Positions 52,490 to 61,488 of a stretch of 64,000 nucleotides of DNA are shown piece after piece (positions within the stretch are counted from its first letter, which is position 1; each line of letters starts with the position of its first letter). This DNA is from Bog-756 sp963753905 (lineage in GTDB: Bacteria; Actinomycetota; Acidimicrobiia; Acidimicrobiales; RAAP-2): NCBI GenBank assembly GCA_963753905.1, contig CAVWDZ010000003.1, positions 123,565 to 187,564 on the forward strand, in the 5' to 3' direction. The position numbers were made by a program, and so were the translations under genes. The notes under the pieces were generated by a model that saw only the letters and a program-made list of their open reading frames with translations, was not told the origin of the DNA and did no database searches.

Positions 52490-52518
52490 TTGACTCAGAG
52501 TATACTCTCAGTGTATGC
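52490..52518 (+). promoter_or_regulatory. padR-ABC operon promoter with operator in the spacer
   Basis: -35 TTGACT (52490-52495), 17-bp spacer, -10 TATGCT (52513-52518). The perfect 12-bp palindrome AGAGTATACTCT (52497-52508) fills the spacer. Transcription would begin about at ATG 52527, giving a leaderless message. Same design as the padR promoter at 15665-15693. Confidence 0.75.
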
Positions 52519-52526
52519 TCGTAGTT

Positions 52527-53051
52527 ATGAGCGTTCCCCTCACTCTCCTCGGCTTGCTGGATCGAGAGCCAAGCCACGGCTACGACCTCAAGCGCGATTA
52601 CGACAGCTACTTCGGGAAGGGCAGACCGCTCCCCTTCGGCCAGGTCTACGCCACGCTCGGTCGTTTGGCGCGCGACGGAAAGGTCCTCCCCGGCGAGGTG
52701 GAGCCCGGCGCCGGGCCCGAGCGCAAGCGCTACGCCATCACCGACGCAGGTAAGCATGAGGTCGAATCGTGGCTGAGTCAACCGATCGAGCCCGAGCCGC
52801 ATCTGCAGACTGACCTCTTCGCCAAGGTCGTCCTCTCATTGATGCTCGGGCGCTCAGCCGAGTCGTACCTCGACATCCAGCGCAGCGCCCACCTCCAGCG
52901 CATGCGGGAGTTGACCGAGCTCAAGCGAAACGGTGCCGTGGTCGACGCTCTCCTGGCCGATCACGGCTTGTTCCACCTCGAAGCCGATCTTCGCTGGATC
53001 GACCTCACTTCCGCGCGGCTGAGTGTGCTCGCCGAAGAGGTGGCGCCGTGA
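52527..53051 (+). CDS. PadR family transcriptional regulator
   Basis: Winged-helix repressor of 174 residues. ATG 52527 is chosen because the upstream ATG 52515 lies inside the -10 element. DNA-binding part: TLLGLLDREPSHGYDLKRDYD and FGQVYATLGRLARDGKV, then the wing GPERKRYAITDAGK. C-terminal Vir-type helices follow. It overlaps the ATPase gene by 4 nt, so regulator and exporter are expressed together, as usual for PadR-controlled ABC exporters. Confidence 0.92.
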   Translation: MSVPLTLLGLLDREPSHGYDLKRDYDSYFGKGRPLPFGQVYATLGRLARDGKVLPGEVEPGAGPERKRYAITDAGKHEVESWLSQPIEPEPHLQTDLFAKVVLSLMLGRSAESYLDIQRSAHLQRMRELTELKRNGAVVDALLADHGLFHLEADLRWIDLTSARLSVLAEEVAP

Positions 53052-53764
53052 GCACCGACCATCTCCCAGAGTCGATGTCGGGGCTCTCGCCCATTCTCGA
53101 AGCGAAAGAGGCCGTGCTGTCCTTCGGTGAGACGCCAGCCCTGCGGGGGGCCAACGTCGCAGTTGCACGCGGAGAGATCCTCGCCGTCATGGGTCCGAGC
53201 GGCTCGGGCAAATCGACCTTGCTCCATTGCCTCGCGGGCATTCTCGTTCCGGACTCCGGCCAGATCTGGTTCGCCGGCTCGCGCGTGGACAATTTGCGAG
53301 AGCAAGAGCGCAGCGCGCTCCGTCGGGATCGCTTCGGCTTCGTCTTCCAGTTTGGCCAGCTCGTTCCCGAGTTGAGCGCCGAAGAGAACGTCGCGCTGCC
53401 GCTGCTCTTGGGCGGTATGCGCCGCGCGCAGGCTCTCGACGAGGCCCGGTCGTGGTTCGAGCGCCTCGGGCTCGAGGGGATGGAGCGCCACCGGTCCGGA
53501 GAGATGTCCGGCGGACAGGCCCAGCGCGTGGCGCTCGCCCGCGGCCTGGTCGCCAACCCAGAGGTGCTCTTCGCCGACGAGCCGACGGGATCCCTTGACT
53601 CGCTCACCGGTGAGCTCGTGATGGACCTTCTCACCGCGGCGGCCCGCCAACAGGGCACGACTGTCGTCCTGGTCACCCATGAACCGCGGGTGGCCGCCTA
53701 CGCCGATCGCGAGGTCGTCGTCCGGGACGGGATGGTCGCCGCGCTCGATCGCGCCGTTCGATGA
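53048..53764 (+). CDS. ABC transporter ATPase, MacB/LolD type
   Basis: ATPase of 238 residues from GTG 53048. Walker A GPSGSGKS, signature MSGGQAQR, Walker B VLFADEPTGSLDS. It overlaps both neighbours by 4 nt (GTGA and ATGA), which implies strict co-translation with PadR and permease. Substrate unknown; probably an antimicrobial peptide or drug. Confidence 0.93.
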   Translation: MSTDHLPESMSGLSPILEAKEAVLSFGETPALRGANVAVARGEILAVMGPSGSGKSTLLHCLAGILVPDSGQIWFAGSRVDNLREQERSALRRDRFGFVFQFGQLVPELSAEENVALPLLLGGMRRAQALDEARSWFERLGLEGMERHRSGEMSGGQAQRVALARGLVANPEVLFADEPTGSLDSLTGELVMDLLTAAARQQGTTVVLVTHEPRVAAYADREVVVRDGMVAALDRAVR

Positions 53765-56028
53765 TTCGCCTCGGATTGCGCCTCACGCTCGGCGGTGGGC
53801 GAGAAGCGGCGTTGCGCGCCCTTGTCACTGCCGCTGCGGTTGCCCTCGGGGTCGGCTTGCTCCTGATGGCGCTCGCCGGCGTCAACGGGCTTCACAACCA
53901 AACCCAGCGTGGCGCCTGGCTGGACACCTCGCCGACAACCCCGCGGACGACGAGCACCTCGGCGTCGGATCCGTTGTGGTGGCTTCTCAGCGTCGACCAG
54001 TTCGGTGACCAGGCAATCGACCGGGTCGATGTCGCCGCCACTGGGCCAACTTCGCCAGTCCCGCCAGGGCTCGCGCATCTGCCGGGAACCGGACGGTATG
54101 ACGCCTCGCCGGCGCTCGAACGCCTGTTGGCATCGACCCCGACAGACCAGCTGGCCGAGCGGTTTGCCGGACACCAGACCGGAACCATCGGCCCAGCCGG
54201 CCTCCCGTCTCCCAACTCGCTGATCATCGTCATCGGCCACGACTCGCAGCAACTCTCGCTCGTCCCGGGGGCTGTCGAAGTCCGAGGCATCCAGCAGACG
54301 CCATCCAGTTGCGATGCCTGTAAGAGCGGCGCCGGCAGCGCGTTCGCCCTGCAGTGGATCCTGGCCATTGGAGCGGTCGCCTTGCTGCTGCCCGTGCTCA
54401 TCTTGATATCTACTGCCAGCCGGCTGTCCGCCGCCAGGCGAGAGGAGCGCTTCGCCGCCATGCGGCTCGTGGGTGCCACGCCGCGGCAGATCTCGGTGAT
54501 CTCGGCCGTGGAGGCGACGGTGGCGGCCTTCGCCGGATTGACGCTCGGGTTCGTCCTGTTCTTTCTCCTGCGACCGCTGCTCTACCGCGTCCCCTTCACG
54601 GGCGCGCCGTTGGCCGCAGGGGACCTCTCGCTTCGGGCGATCGACATCGCGATCGTCGTGATCAGCGTTCCGATCGCAGCAATCGTGTCCGCACGTCTGG
54701 CGATCCAGCGTGTTCGGATCGCGCCGCTCGCTGTGAGTCGACGAACGACCTCTGCCTCGCCGCGGGTGTTCCGGGTCATCCCGCTTCTCGCCGGGATCGC
54801 CTTGCTCGCCTACTTTGACGCGGCCGGCAAGCCGGGCAGCAACAGCGGCCAGCAGCTCGAGTTCCTCCTGGGCTTCGGGCTTCTTGTCGTCGGGCTGGTG
54901 TTGGCCGGGCCGTGGTTCACCACGGCAGGCGCTCGGCTCATGGCCCATCGCGCGAGCCGCCCAGCCACCCTGATCGCCGGCCGCCGCCTCCTCGACAACC
55001 CCAAGACGGCCTTCCGGTTCGTCAGTGGGCTTGTCATCGCTCTCTTCATCACGAGTGCGGCCATCGGGGCATTGAGCTCGATCGCTGCGGCCACCAGTAC
55101 AGGGCGAGGAAGCATCGGGAACGACACGCTTGCCGTCCCGTTCTGCGGCTTCTCGACGAACTGTGCTGCTTCCGCGCAAGTTCCTTCGGTCACGAGCCAG
55201 ACTCTTGCTGCGCTCCGCGCGACGCCCGGAGTCAGCGGTGTGACCGTGGTCCACGACAGTCCGCAAGCTCCGCTGAGGAACTCCTTCGGAGAGTCCCAAG
55301 GTCCGCTGCCGGATTCGTTCGGAGTCGCCTCGTGCGACCAAATGGCGGGGACGCCCGCGATCGGGAAGTGCACCCCAGGAGCGGCGGAGGCGAGCGTCGG
55401 ATATTTTCTCTCGAGCGTCCTCGGGCACAGCTCTCACGCCTCCACGACGGTGTGGCCGAGCGCGCGTCTCTCTGCGGCGGAGCTCGCGAGACTCCCGGTG
55501 AACGCTGTGGTCGTCGCCACCGACGGATCAGCGGGCTCGATCGAACGGGCACGAACGTCACTCGAACGAGCCTTTCCCTTCGAGGGGATTCCCGTGGCGG
55601 TCGTGGCACTCAATCCCTCTACGGCGCGGCTACTGGCGGCGATTCAGGACATGACGGCTGTGATTATCGTTGCGAGTCTGATCATTGCCGCCTGCAGCCT
55701 CGCCGTGAACGTTACGGCCGGGTTGGTTGAGCGCAAGCGCCCATTCAGTCTGCTCCGTCTCACCGGTGTCCCGCTCAGCATCCTGCGTCGTGTGATTACG
55801 TTGGAAAGCGCATTACCACTTTTCATCGTTGCCGGGGTTTCGCTGGTCGTCGGTCTGGTTGCTGCAGCCCTCTACCTCAGCTCCCAGGTCGGCATATCGT
55901 TCGAAGTTCCGGGGATCACCTATTGGGCGGCGGTCCTCGGTGGACTGGCGGCTTCACTCGCCATCATCGCCGCGACGTTCCCGCTCCTCAATCGGCTCAC
56001 TGGACCCGAGGTTGCCCGGAACGAGTGA
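53761..56028 (+). CDS. FtsX-like ABC transporter permease
   Basis: Permease of 755 residues with an N-terminal transmembrane helix, a long extracytoplasmic part, a first FtsX core (REERFAAMRLVGATPRQISVISAVEATVAAFAG) and a second at the C-terminus (VERKRPFSLLRLTGVPLSILRRVITLE). The periplasm-side loop has an SPSSCDACKSGAG-like Cys pair around residues 180-190. It is the last gene of the PadR operon. It resembles the actinobacterial FtsX permeases coupled to PadR rather than the larger MacB-type permease at 17722-20247. Confidence 0.9.
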   Translation: MIRLGLRLTLGGGREAALRALVTAAAVALGVGLLLMALAGVNGLHNQTQRGAWLDTSPTTPRTTSTSASDPLWWLLSVDQFGDQAIDRVDVAATGPTSPVPPGLAHLPGTGRYDASPALERLLASTPTDQLAERFAGHQTGTIGPAGLPSPNSLIIVIGHDSQQLSLVPGAVEVRGIQQTPSSCDACKSGAGSAFALQWILAIGAVALLLPVLILISTASRLSAARREERFAAMRLVGATPRQISVISAVEATVAAFAGLTLGFVLFFLLRPLLYRVPFTGAPLAAGDLSLRAIDIAIVVISVPIAAIVSARLAIQRVRIAPLAVSRRTTSASPRVFRVIPLLAGIALLAYFDAAGKPGSNSGQQLEFLLGFGLLVVGLVLAGPWFTTAGARLMAHRASRPATLIAGRRLLDNPKTAFRFVSGLVIALFITSAAIGALSSIAAATSTGRGSIGNDTLAVPFCGFSTNCAASAQVPSVTSQTLAALRATPGVSGVTVVHDSPQAPLRNSFGESQGPLPDSFGVASCDQMAGTPAIGKCTPGAAEASVGYFLSSVLGHSSHASTTVWPSARLSAAELARLPVNAVVVATDGSAGSIERARTSLERAFPFEGIPVAVVALNPSTARLLAAIQDMTAVIIVASLIIAACSLAVNVTAGLVERKRPFSLLRLTGVPLSILRRVITLESALPLFIVAGVSLVVGLVAAALYLSSQVGISFEVPGITYWAAVLGGLAASLAIIAATFPLLNRLTGPEVARNE

Positions 56029-56252
56029 CCACGAAGGAGTACGTATTCATCGATAGACGTCAGGCGACGAGGGGAAATAGAGAAGACCCGCCGATGCCGA
56101 GCGGTTTCCCGAATTCTGGGTCGTTGTCGGTCCATATCGGTGTCATACCGAGCGGCGGAGATAACTCGGGGTATCCCTGACTACAGGTTCAGGGTGCCAA
56201 CGGCACATCGGGGCGTGTGGATAAATTCGACTCCGAGTCGGACTACAAGGCG

Positions 56253-58064
56253 TCAGAGGTCTGGAAAGTCAGCACCCTGAAACACATACTCTGACCCCTC
56301 AGATGCAACAGGCTGCGATGCATCGCAGTCGGGTGCACTGTTATCGCCCTTTACTTCGGCGTAGTACGTACCGGTCGTGGCCGTCACAACGATATCTGTA
56401 GTGAATGAGACATACAGAGTGGCCCCGTACTGCCCAGTGACATTCGGGCTGTAAGGAGCGGAGTACAACACCTGTCCCTGATTCTCGTAGATGTACCAGC
56501 AGTTCTCAGTCGTCGGTGCGTAGGCGGCCAGAATGATGCCATTCCCATCAGGCGATGAGAACACGGAGATATGGTTCGTGTTGGTCGAGTTCACTGTGGT
56601 GAAGGTCAAGCTCGAGTCGGACGTTGCCAACGACGACACCAGGCTGGCGGTACTCGGAAAAGACTCGTGGTTCATCGCGTAGATCGAGTTGGCACTAGAG
56701 AGTGCGGCCTCCAGATTGGATTGAGCGGTCCAATCGCTATTGGTGTATCCCAGATCGTTGGTGCACGTATCCGCGTCGTTGTTGCTGTTAGTCCCGTCCG
56801 GGCACGTCGTGTTGGACCAGATCACCCCTGAGAGGTTGGCAGCCGTGAGGTTGGCGTTGTCAAGGTCGGCATCCGTGAGGTTCGCGCCCGTGAGGTCGGC
56901 AGGGCCAAGGTCAACGTTTGAAAGGTCAGCCGAAGTGAGATTTGCACTGGGACCTAGGAGGTACCCGGCCTGGAAACTCCAGTTTGGGGGAAGATAGGCC
57001 GGACCCCAAGGGATGCCACCCGACACGACCCCACTCAGATCGGCACCGGTCAGATTGGTCCCATTGAGGTCCGAGTTGGTGAGTACCGCGTCAACGAGGT
57101 CGGCATTCGTCAGATTGGCCTGAGGGCCGACCAGGTAGCCATTGGCGAGCAGCCATCCTGTAGGCAACGAAGACGGAGTGCCGGTGATTCCGCCCGAGGA
57201 CACTCCTGAGAGGGCAGCGCCGGAGAGTTCTGTCCCGGCTAGATCAGCGCCGGCCAGATCGGCGTTTGAAAGGCTTGCGTCCGTGAGATTCGCCTGAGGG
57301 CCGACGAGATAGCCGTCAACGAGGATCCATCCCGCTGGTAACACGGGAGTACCGATGATCCCACCGGACGAGACCCCGGTCAGGTTCGCACCGGAGAGGT
57401 TGATCGAGCCGAGATCCAACTCAGCGAGATTTGCATCGGCCAAATCGGCTCGGGGCCCGACCAGATAGTGCCCGACGATTCTCCATCCCGAGGGCAGTGC
57501 CGTTGGGAGGCCGGTGATCCCGCCGGACGACACCCCGGCCAGGTGGGCACCCGTCAGGTTGGCTGCATGGAGTCGGGTGCGAGTCATCGTCGCGTCGGTG
57601 AGCTGCGCATGAGCGAGATCGGCTTTGACTAGGTCGACTCCTGTCAGGTCAGCACTTGAAAGGTTGCATCTCTGGAGATTCGCAAACGGACCGCGGTACG
57701 TGCAGTTTTGGATGCGAGTTGGCTTGACCCCAGTCGCTACCGCACCCTGTCCCAAACCGACGCCGTTCCGCGCTTGAACCTCTACGGAGTAGGCCCTGCC
57801 GTCTGTGAGACCCGACACCACGCAGTTGGTGACGGAGGTGACGCACTTCTCCGACCCAGGAGAGGCGGTGACGAGATAGCGGGTAATGGGTTCTCCGCCA
57901 GTCGAAGCTGGAGCCGTCCAAGACACAGCAATCGCTGTATTGGCCGGAGTGGCCAGGAGATTCTGCGGTGCTCCCGGCCTGGTTGGACTGGTCGCCCCTG
58001 CAGGGGTGCCGATACTCAGCGTGGTAGCGATAACCGTCCCGACTATCGCGAGAACAGCCTTCAT
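56253..58064 (-). CDS. Secreted FN3 / pentapeptide-repeat / pilin-like chimeric protein
   Basis: Exported protein of 603 residues (ATG 58064, signal peptide MKAVLAIVGTVIATTLSIG). Order of parts: fibronectin type III (about 30-118); pentapeptide repeats of the A(D/N)Lxx type interrupted four times by a near-identical SSGGI-x-G-x-P-LP-x-GW-x-GYLVGP unit; a Cys-containing joint (TTCPDGTNSNNDADTC); and about 165 residues resembling the C-terminal domain of actinobacterial type IV pilin-like proteins (AQSNLEAALSSANSIYAMN, SFPSTASL, SSLTFTT). Likely a surface adhesin or scaffold. Codon use is less GC-rich than the chromosome average, suggesting transfer. Confidence 0.75.
   Translation of the reverse strand: MKAVLAIVGTVIATTLSIGTPAGATSPTRPGAPQNLLATPANTAIAVSWTAPASTGGEPITRYLVTASPGSEKCVTSVTNCVVSGLTDGRAYSVEVQARNGVGLGQGAVATGVKPTRIQNCTYRGPFANLQRCNLSSADLTGVDLVKADLAHAQLTDATMTRTRLHAANLTGAHLAGVSSGGITGLPTALPSGWRIVGHYLVGPRADLADANLAELDLGSINLSGANLTGVSSGGIIGTPVLPAGWILVDGYLVGPQANLTDASLSNADLAGADLAGTELSGAALSGVSSGGITGTPSSLPTGWLLANGYLVGPQANLTNADLVDAVLTNSDLNGTNLTGADLSGVVSGGIPWGPAYLPPNWSFQAGYLLGPSANLTSADLSNVDLGPADLTGANLTDADLDNANLTAANLSGVIWSNTTCPDGTNSNNDADTCTNDLGYTNSDWTAQSNLEAALSSANSIYAMNHESFPSTASLVSSLATSDSSLTFTTVNSTNTNHISVFSSPDGNGIILAAYAPTTENCWYIYENQGQVLYSAPYSPNVTGQYGATLYVSFTTDIVVTATTGTYYAEVKGDNSAPDCDASQPVASEGSEYVFQGADFPDL
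56960..57545 (-). repeat. Four tandem coding repeats of about 170 bp
   Basis: The module beginning GVSSGGI occurs at about 57541, 57380, 57209 and 57034 (minus strand), with steps of about 161-175 bp. Each encodes a turn unit with LPxGW and GYLVGP followed by pentapeptide repeats. This points to internal duplication within the gene. Confidence 0.75.
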
Positions 58065-58319
58065 TTGGTGGTTCACCGGGTCCCCGTTCGAGTCAAGATG
58101 TCTCGCACAACGATCTTCAAGTCTCCCACCGCTCCCCCGTTGAGCCAATAGGCAAGACCGATTTTTCGGGTCCAGCTTCGTCTACGTCTGGAGGGTGACC
58201 CTCTTGATCGACCGCCCGATTCTGCTCGGAGGAGGTGCCGCATAACGCTGCCGGGTAGGGGGCACCCTGGTGCGCGTGGTGCCCGTCTGCCGACCCTCGC
58301 GTCTGCGAGGATCGCTGGC

Positions 58320-59276
58320 ATGCACCCTCCCATAGAGCCATACGATTGGGGCCACCTTGAAGTAGGCGACGGTCATGCCGTGTATTGGGAAGTCGTGGGC
58401 TCGCCCGATGGTCTCCCGGCAGTCTGGTTGCACGGCGGTCCGGGTGCTCCGGCCTCACCGAACAGTCGGGGCAATTTCGATCCGACCCGCTACAGGGCGG
58501 TCATCTTCGACCAGCGAGGGTGTGGCCGTAGCCGGCCTTTGGCCAGTGATCCTGCATCAGACCTGTCGACGAATACCACTCATCATCTAGTCGATGACAT
58601 GGAGCAGCTGCGCACAAAGCTCGGCATCGACAGATGGGTCGTCGTCGGCGGCTCCTGGGGCGTGACACTCGCTCTCGTCTACGCCCAGCGCCACCCGGAT
58701 CGGGTTCTCGGCATGGTACTGGCGGCGGTCACGTCGGGGCGGCAGAGGGAGACCCAGTGGATCACCAGGGACATGGGCCGAGTGTTCCCCCGCGAGTGGG
58801 ATCGCTTCGTGGAACTGGTGCCTGAGCCCGAACGGGGAGGCGATCTGGCTGCCGCTTACGTTTGGCTACTCTCCAGCCCATCTCAAGCGGTGCGTGAGGA
58901 AGCTGCTCGACGCTGGTGCGAGTGGGAGGACACCCACATGTCCCTTGCGCCCGACTACGAGCCGCATCTCAGCGTCCGCGAGCTGTCCTGGCAGATGGTC
59001 TTCGCCCGGCTAGTCACACACTACTGGGGACACGGCTGCTTCTTGGCTGACAACGAAGTGCTCTCGAACATGGCGAGCATCGCTGACATTCCGGCGACAC
59101 TGATCCACGGTCTCCATGACATCTCCGGTCCGCTCGACACCGCATGGGAGCTCCACAAGGCCTGGCCAGCCAGTCGTCTGGTCGTCGTCAATGACGCCGG
59201 TCACTTCGGAGGGAGCATGGGCGAGCAGTTCACCGCAGCGATAGACGCCATGGCCGACTCCGTACGCCGCACCTAA
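58320..59276 (+). CDS. pip: Proline iminopeptidase (prolyl aminopeptidase, S33 family)
   Basis: Alpha/beta-hydrolase peptidase of 318 residues that removes N-terminal proline. It has the diagnostic HGGPG at 38-42, FDQRGCGRSRP, nucleophile motif GGSWG with Ser112, and His in NDAGHFGG at the C-terminus. It begins directly with the typical W-G-H-L-E-V-G-D-G-H start. Standing alone, it is divergent from the pentapeptide-repeat gene and convergent with the small membrane protein gene. Confidence 0.9.
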   Translation: MHPPIEPYDWGHLEVGDGHAVYWEVVGSPDGLPAVWLHGGPGAPASPNSRGNFDPTRYRAVIFDQRGCGRSRPLASDPASDLSTNTTHHLVDDMEQLRTKLGIDRWVVVGGSWGVTLALVYAQRHPDRVLGMVLAAVTSGRQRETQWITRDMGRVFPREWDRFVELVPEPERGGDLAAAYVWLLSSPSQAVREEAARRWCEWEDTHMSLAPDYEPHLSVRELSWQMVFARLVTHYWGHGCFLADNEVLSNMASIADIPATLIHGLHDISGPLDTAWELHKAWPASRLVVVNDAGHFGGSMGEQFTAAIDAMADSVRRT

Positions 59277-59342
59277 AGCGGGTGACCCCTATAACGCCGG
59301 GACTGTGATGCGGCGACACTGCCAAGCGACGCCGAACGAACC

Positions 59343-59873
59343 TTAGGCGTTCTTCTCGGCTGCCTTTTCGAACTTGAACTTGTGGTGTTGGGCGAGAATG
59401 TCCTCGTGCGTCGCACCGTGGTTCGGCACATCCGGGTGATGGTGCTTGCAGAGAATATAGGGCGTCCCCTCGAGGGCATGGTGGCCGATCCTCCAGCATC
59501 CCTTTGTGTGGCAATTCACCTTGCGCATGCCGGTATAGACACCCACGCACACGGCACTGATCAGGGTGGCCTCTCCCAGGTCGGAGCCGAACCCGGACCA
59601 GAAGTTGTAATACACGTCTGGTCCGCCATGAAGGGTCCCCGTGTGAAGCGCGAACCAATGCCGGAGAGCGCCGATGAAGGCGATGAGGAGCGCTACGAGT
59701 ACGACCGTGAGGAGAACTCCTCCAACCCAGGCGGCTCTATTCCCCGAGCTGTCGGGGGGGAACGAAGGCGTCGGGGGTGCCGTGGAGTTGCGTGCGGAGT
59801 TCGCCGCGTCGCCTGCCTGCGTCGGCGTAGCAGGGGACTCGCTTGGCCAGGCGGATTCCGATGTCTCGGTCAT
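59343..59873 (-). CDS. Membrane protein with Cys/His-rich C-terminus
   Basis: Protein of 176 residues (ATG 59873; longer frames lack support). Pro/Ser-rich N-terminus, one or two hydrophobic helices (WVGGVLLTVVLVALLIAFIGAL, then LGEATLISAVCVGVYTG), and a C-terminal VNCHTKGCWRIGHH, LCKHHHPDVPNHG, EDILAQHHKF region. The Cys/His spacing suggests a metal-binding fold on the cytosolic side. Similar short proteins are common in actinobacteria and phages, with unknown role. It is the nearest downstream gene to the group II intron. Confidence 0.65.
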   Translation of the reverse strand: MTETSESAWPSESPATPTQAGDAANSARNSTAPPTPSFPPDSSGNRAAWVGGVLLTVVLVALLIAFIGALRHWFALHTGTLHGGPDVYYNFWSGFGSDLGEATLISAVCVGVYTGMRKVNCHTKGCWRIGHHALEGTPYILCKHHHPDVPNHGATHEDILAQHHKFKFEKAAEKNA

Positions 59874-60093
59874 GGTCTTTGATCCCCGTTCCCGAATTGG
59901 TCCGGCGCCGCGCTCGCCCATTCTGCCCTCGCGAGCGCCATTTGACGCGGACCTGGTGAGGTAGGCCGCTGGTTCGTCAGATCGCTCCTGCGGTTGAGGT
60001 CCCGACCAGGCCATCGTGGTGGCATTTCTCAGCGCACCGGCCCGGGACCAGCAGCCCCCGCAGGGTGAGTCAGCTTCCCCAGCGGCCCCCTAT

Positions 60094-60127
60094 CAAACCG
60101 TGCATGCGGTTCTCCCGCACACGGCTT
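60094..60127 (-). ncRNA. Group II intron domain V
   Basis: The catalytic hairpin 3' of the RT gene: AGCCGTGTGCGGG, tetraloop region AGAA, CCGCATGCACGGTT. The AGCCGTGTGC / GCACGGTT pairing is the hallmark of domain V and fixes the orientation and approximate 3' end of the intron. Confidence 0.8.
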
Positions 60128-60144
60128 TCCGACACCGTTCATCG

Positions 60145-61488
60145 TCAGGCATGCGCAGGCGTCCATCGCTTGACTCTTCCGGTGAGCCGATAGATGCCGA
60201 GTTCGGTCAGCCAGCCGTAGTTGAACCGACTGGCCCGAAGACGGCCTCGTGTGGCGTATTTGACGCTGGCCAGCTTGGACAGTCGCAAGTGCACGTAGCT
60301 GTCGATGAGGGCGAACTTCCGGTTCGAGTTTCCGTAGCGGAAGTACGCCCCCCAACCCCGGAGCACGGCGTTGAGTTCAGCGACGACGTGGCGCAGCTCA
60401 CGGCTGGCAAGGTGGCGACTGGTGCGATCCCGGATCTTGGCCCTGATTGCGGCCATGGCCCGGTCCGACGGCCACTTCGACAGGTAGCGGCGAGTTCCGA
60501 ACTTCGACGGGGTCATCCGGTGATGGAAGCCCAGAAAGTCGAAGCCGTCCTTCCCACCTGCGAGATTGATGATGCGAGTCTTGTCGGGATGCAACCGCAG
60601 CCCGAGGCCGACCAACACCTCCTCGATCCGGCGCTTCGCCTCTTCGGCTCGGCTCCGGCTGGTGGCAAGGACAACGAAGTCGTCCGCATACCTGACCAAC
60701 GTCCCCAGGTTGACCATCTCGGCCCAAGCCTCGTCGATGACGTGGAGGGCAATGTTGGCCAGCAACGGGGAGATGGGTGAACCCTGCGGAGTCCCCGACT
60801 CGGTGTCGGAGACCAATCCGCCCTCGAACACCCCTGCCCGAAGCCAACTCCGCAGCAGCTTCAACATCGCACCGTCAACCACCCGGCGTTCGACCTGACC
60901 CATGAGGGCGTCGTGGTCGATCTCGTCGAAGCACGCTTTGATGTCGGCGTCGAGCACCCAGTTGGCTCCCCGGTTGGCCGCCACCCGGATCGCTTCGAGC
61001 GCCTGGTGGGCAGATCGCTTCGGGCGGAACCCGAAGCTCACCGGAGAGAAATCGGCCTCGAAGACTGGTTCGAGGACGACCTTGGCCGCCGTCATGACCA
61101 CCCGGTCGGCCACCGTCGGGATACCGAGCGGACGGGTCTGGCCCGGCTTGCCCGGTTTGGGGATGTGGACCCTGCGCAGCGCCTTCGGACGATACGTCTT
61201 GTCCATGAGCGCTGCGGCGAGGCCGTCGAGGAACACCTTCACCCCGTCTGTGCCTCCGTCCTCGATCGACGCGATGGTCACGCCGTCGATGCCGGGGGCA
61301 CCCTGGTTCGTTGCCACCTCGACCCATGCTCTCCACAGGATGTCGCTGCGGGCGACCTTGTCGTAGAGGGCGTGGAAGCGTCGAGCGGGATCCTGCTTGG
61401 CACTGCGATAGAGCACGCGTTGAAGGGCTCGGACCTTGTCCACCTTCTCGGTTTCGCTGATGGCTTTAGCCGAGAGCTCGGCACTCAT
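60145..61488 (-). CDS. ltrA: Group II intron reverse transcriptase/maturase
   Basis: Multifunctional RT-maturase of 447 residues, complete. RT blocks are visible: ALRRVHIPKPGKPGQTRPLGIPTVADRV, DADIKACFDEIDHDAL, GTPQGSPISPLLANI, and the polymerase core YADDFVVLA. The C-terminal maturase region (HLASRELRHVVAELNAVLRGWGAYFRYGNS) follows. It ends with AHA without an HNH endonuclease domain, so retrohoming would depend on replication-fork primers. Likely functional by sequence. Confidence 0.95.
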   Translation of the reverse strand: MSAELSAKAISETEKVDKVRALQRVLYRSAKQDPARRFHALYDKVARSDILWRAWVEVATNQGAPGIDGVTIASIEDGGTDGVKVFLDGLAAALMDKTYRPKALRRVHIPKPGKPGQTRPLGIPTVADRVVMTAAKVVLEPVFEADFSPVSFGFRPKRSAHQALEAIRVAANRGANWVLDADIKACFDEIDHDALMGQVERRVVDGAMLKLLRSWLRAGVFEGGLVSDTESGTPQGSPISPLLANIALHVIDEAWAEMVNLGTLVRYADDFVVLATSRSRAEEAKRRIEEVLVGLGLRLHPDKTRIINLAGGKDGFDFLGFHHRMTPSKFGTRRYLSKWPSDRAMAAIRAKIRDRTSRHLASRELRHVVAELNAVLRGWGAYFRYGNSNRKFALIDSYVHLRLSKLASVKYATRGRLRASRFNYGWLTELGIYRLTGRVKRWTPAHA

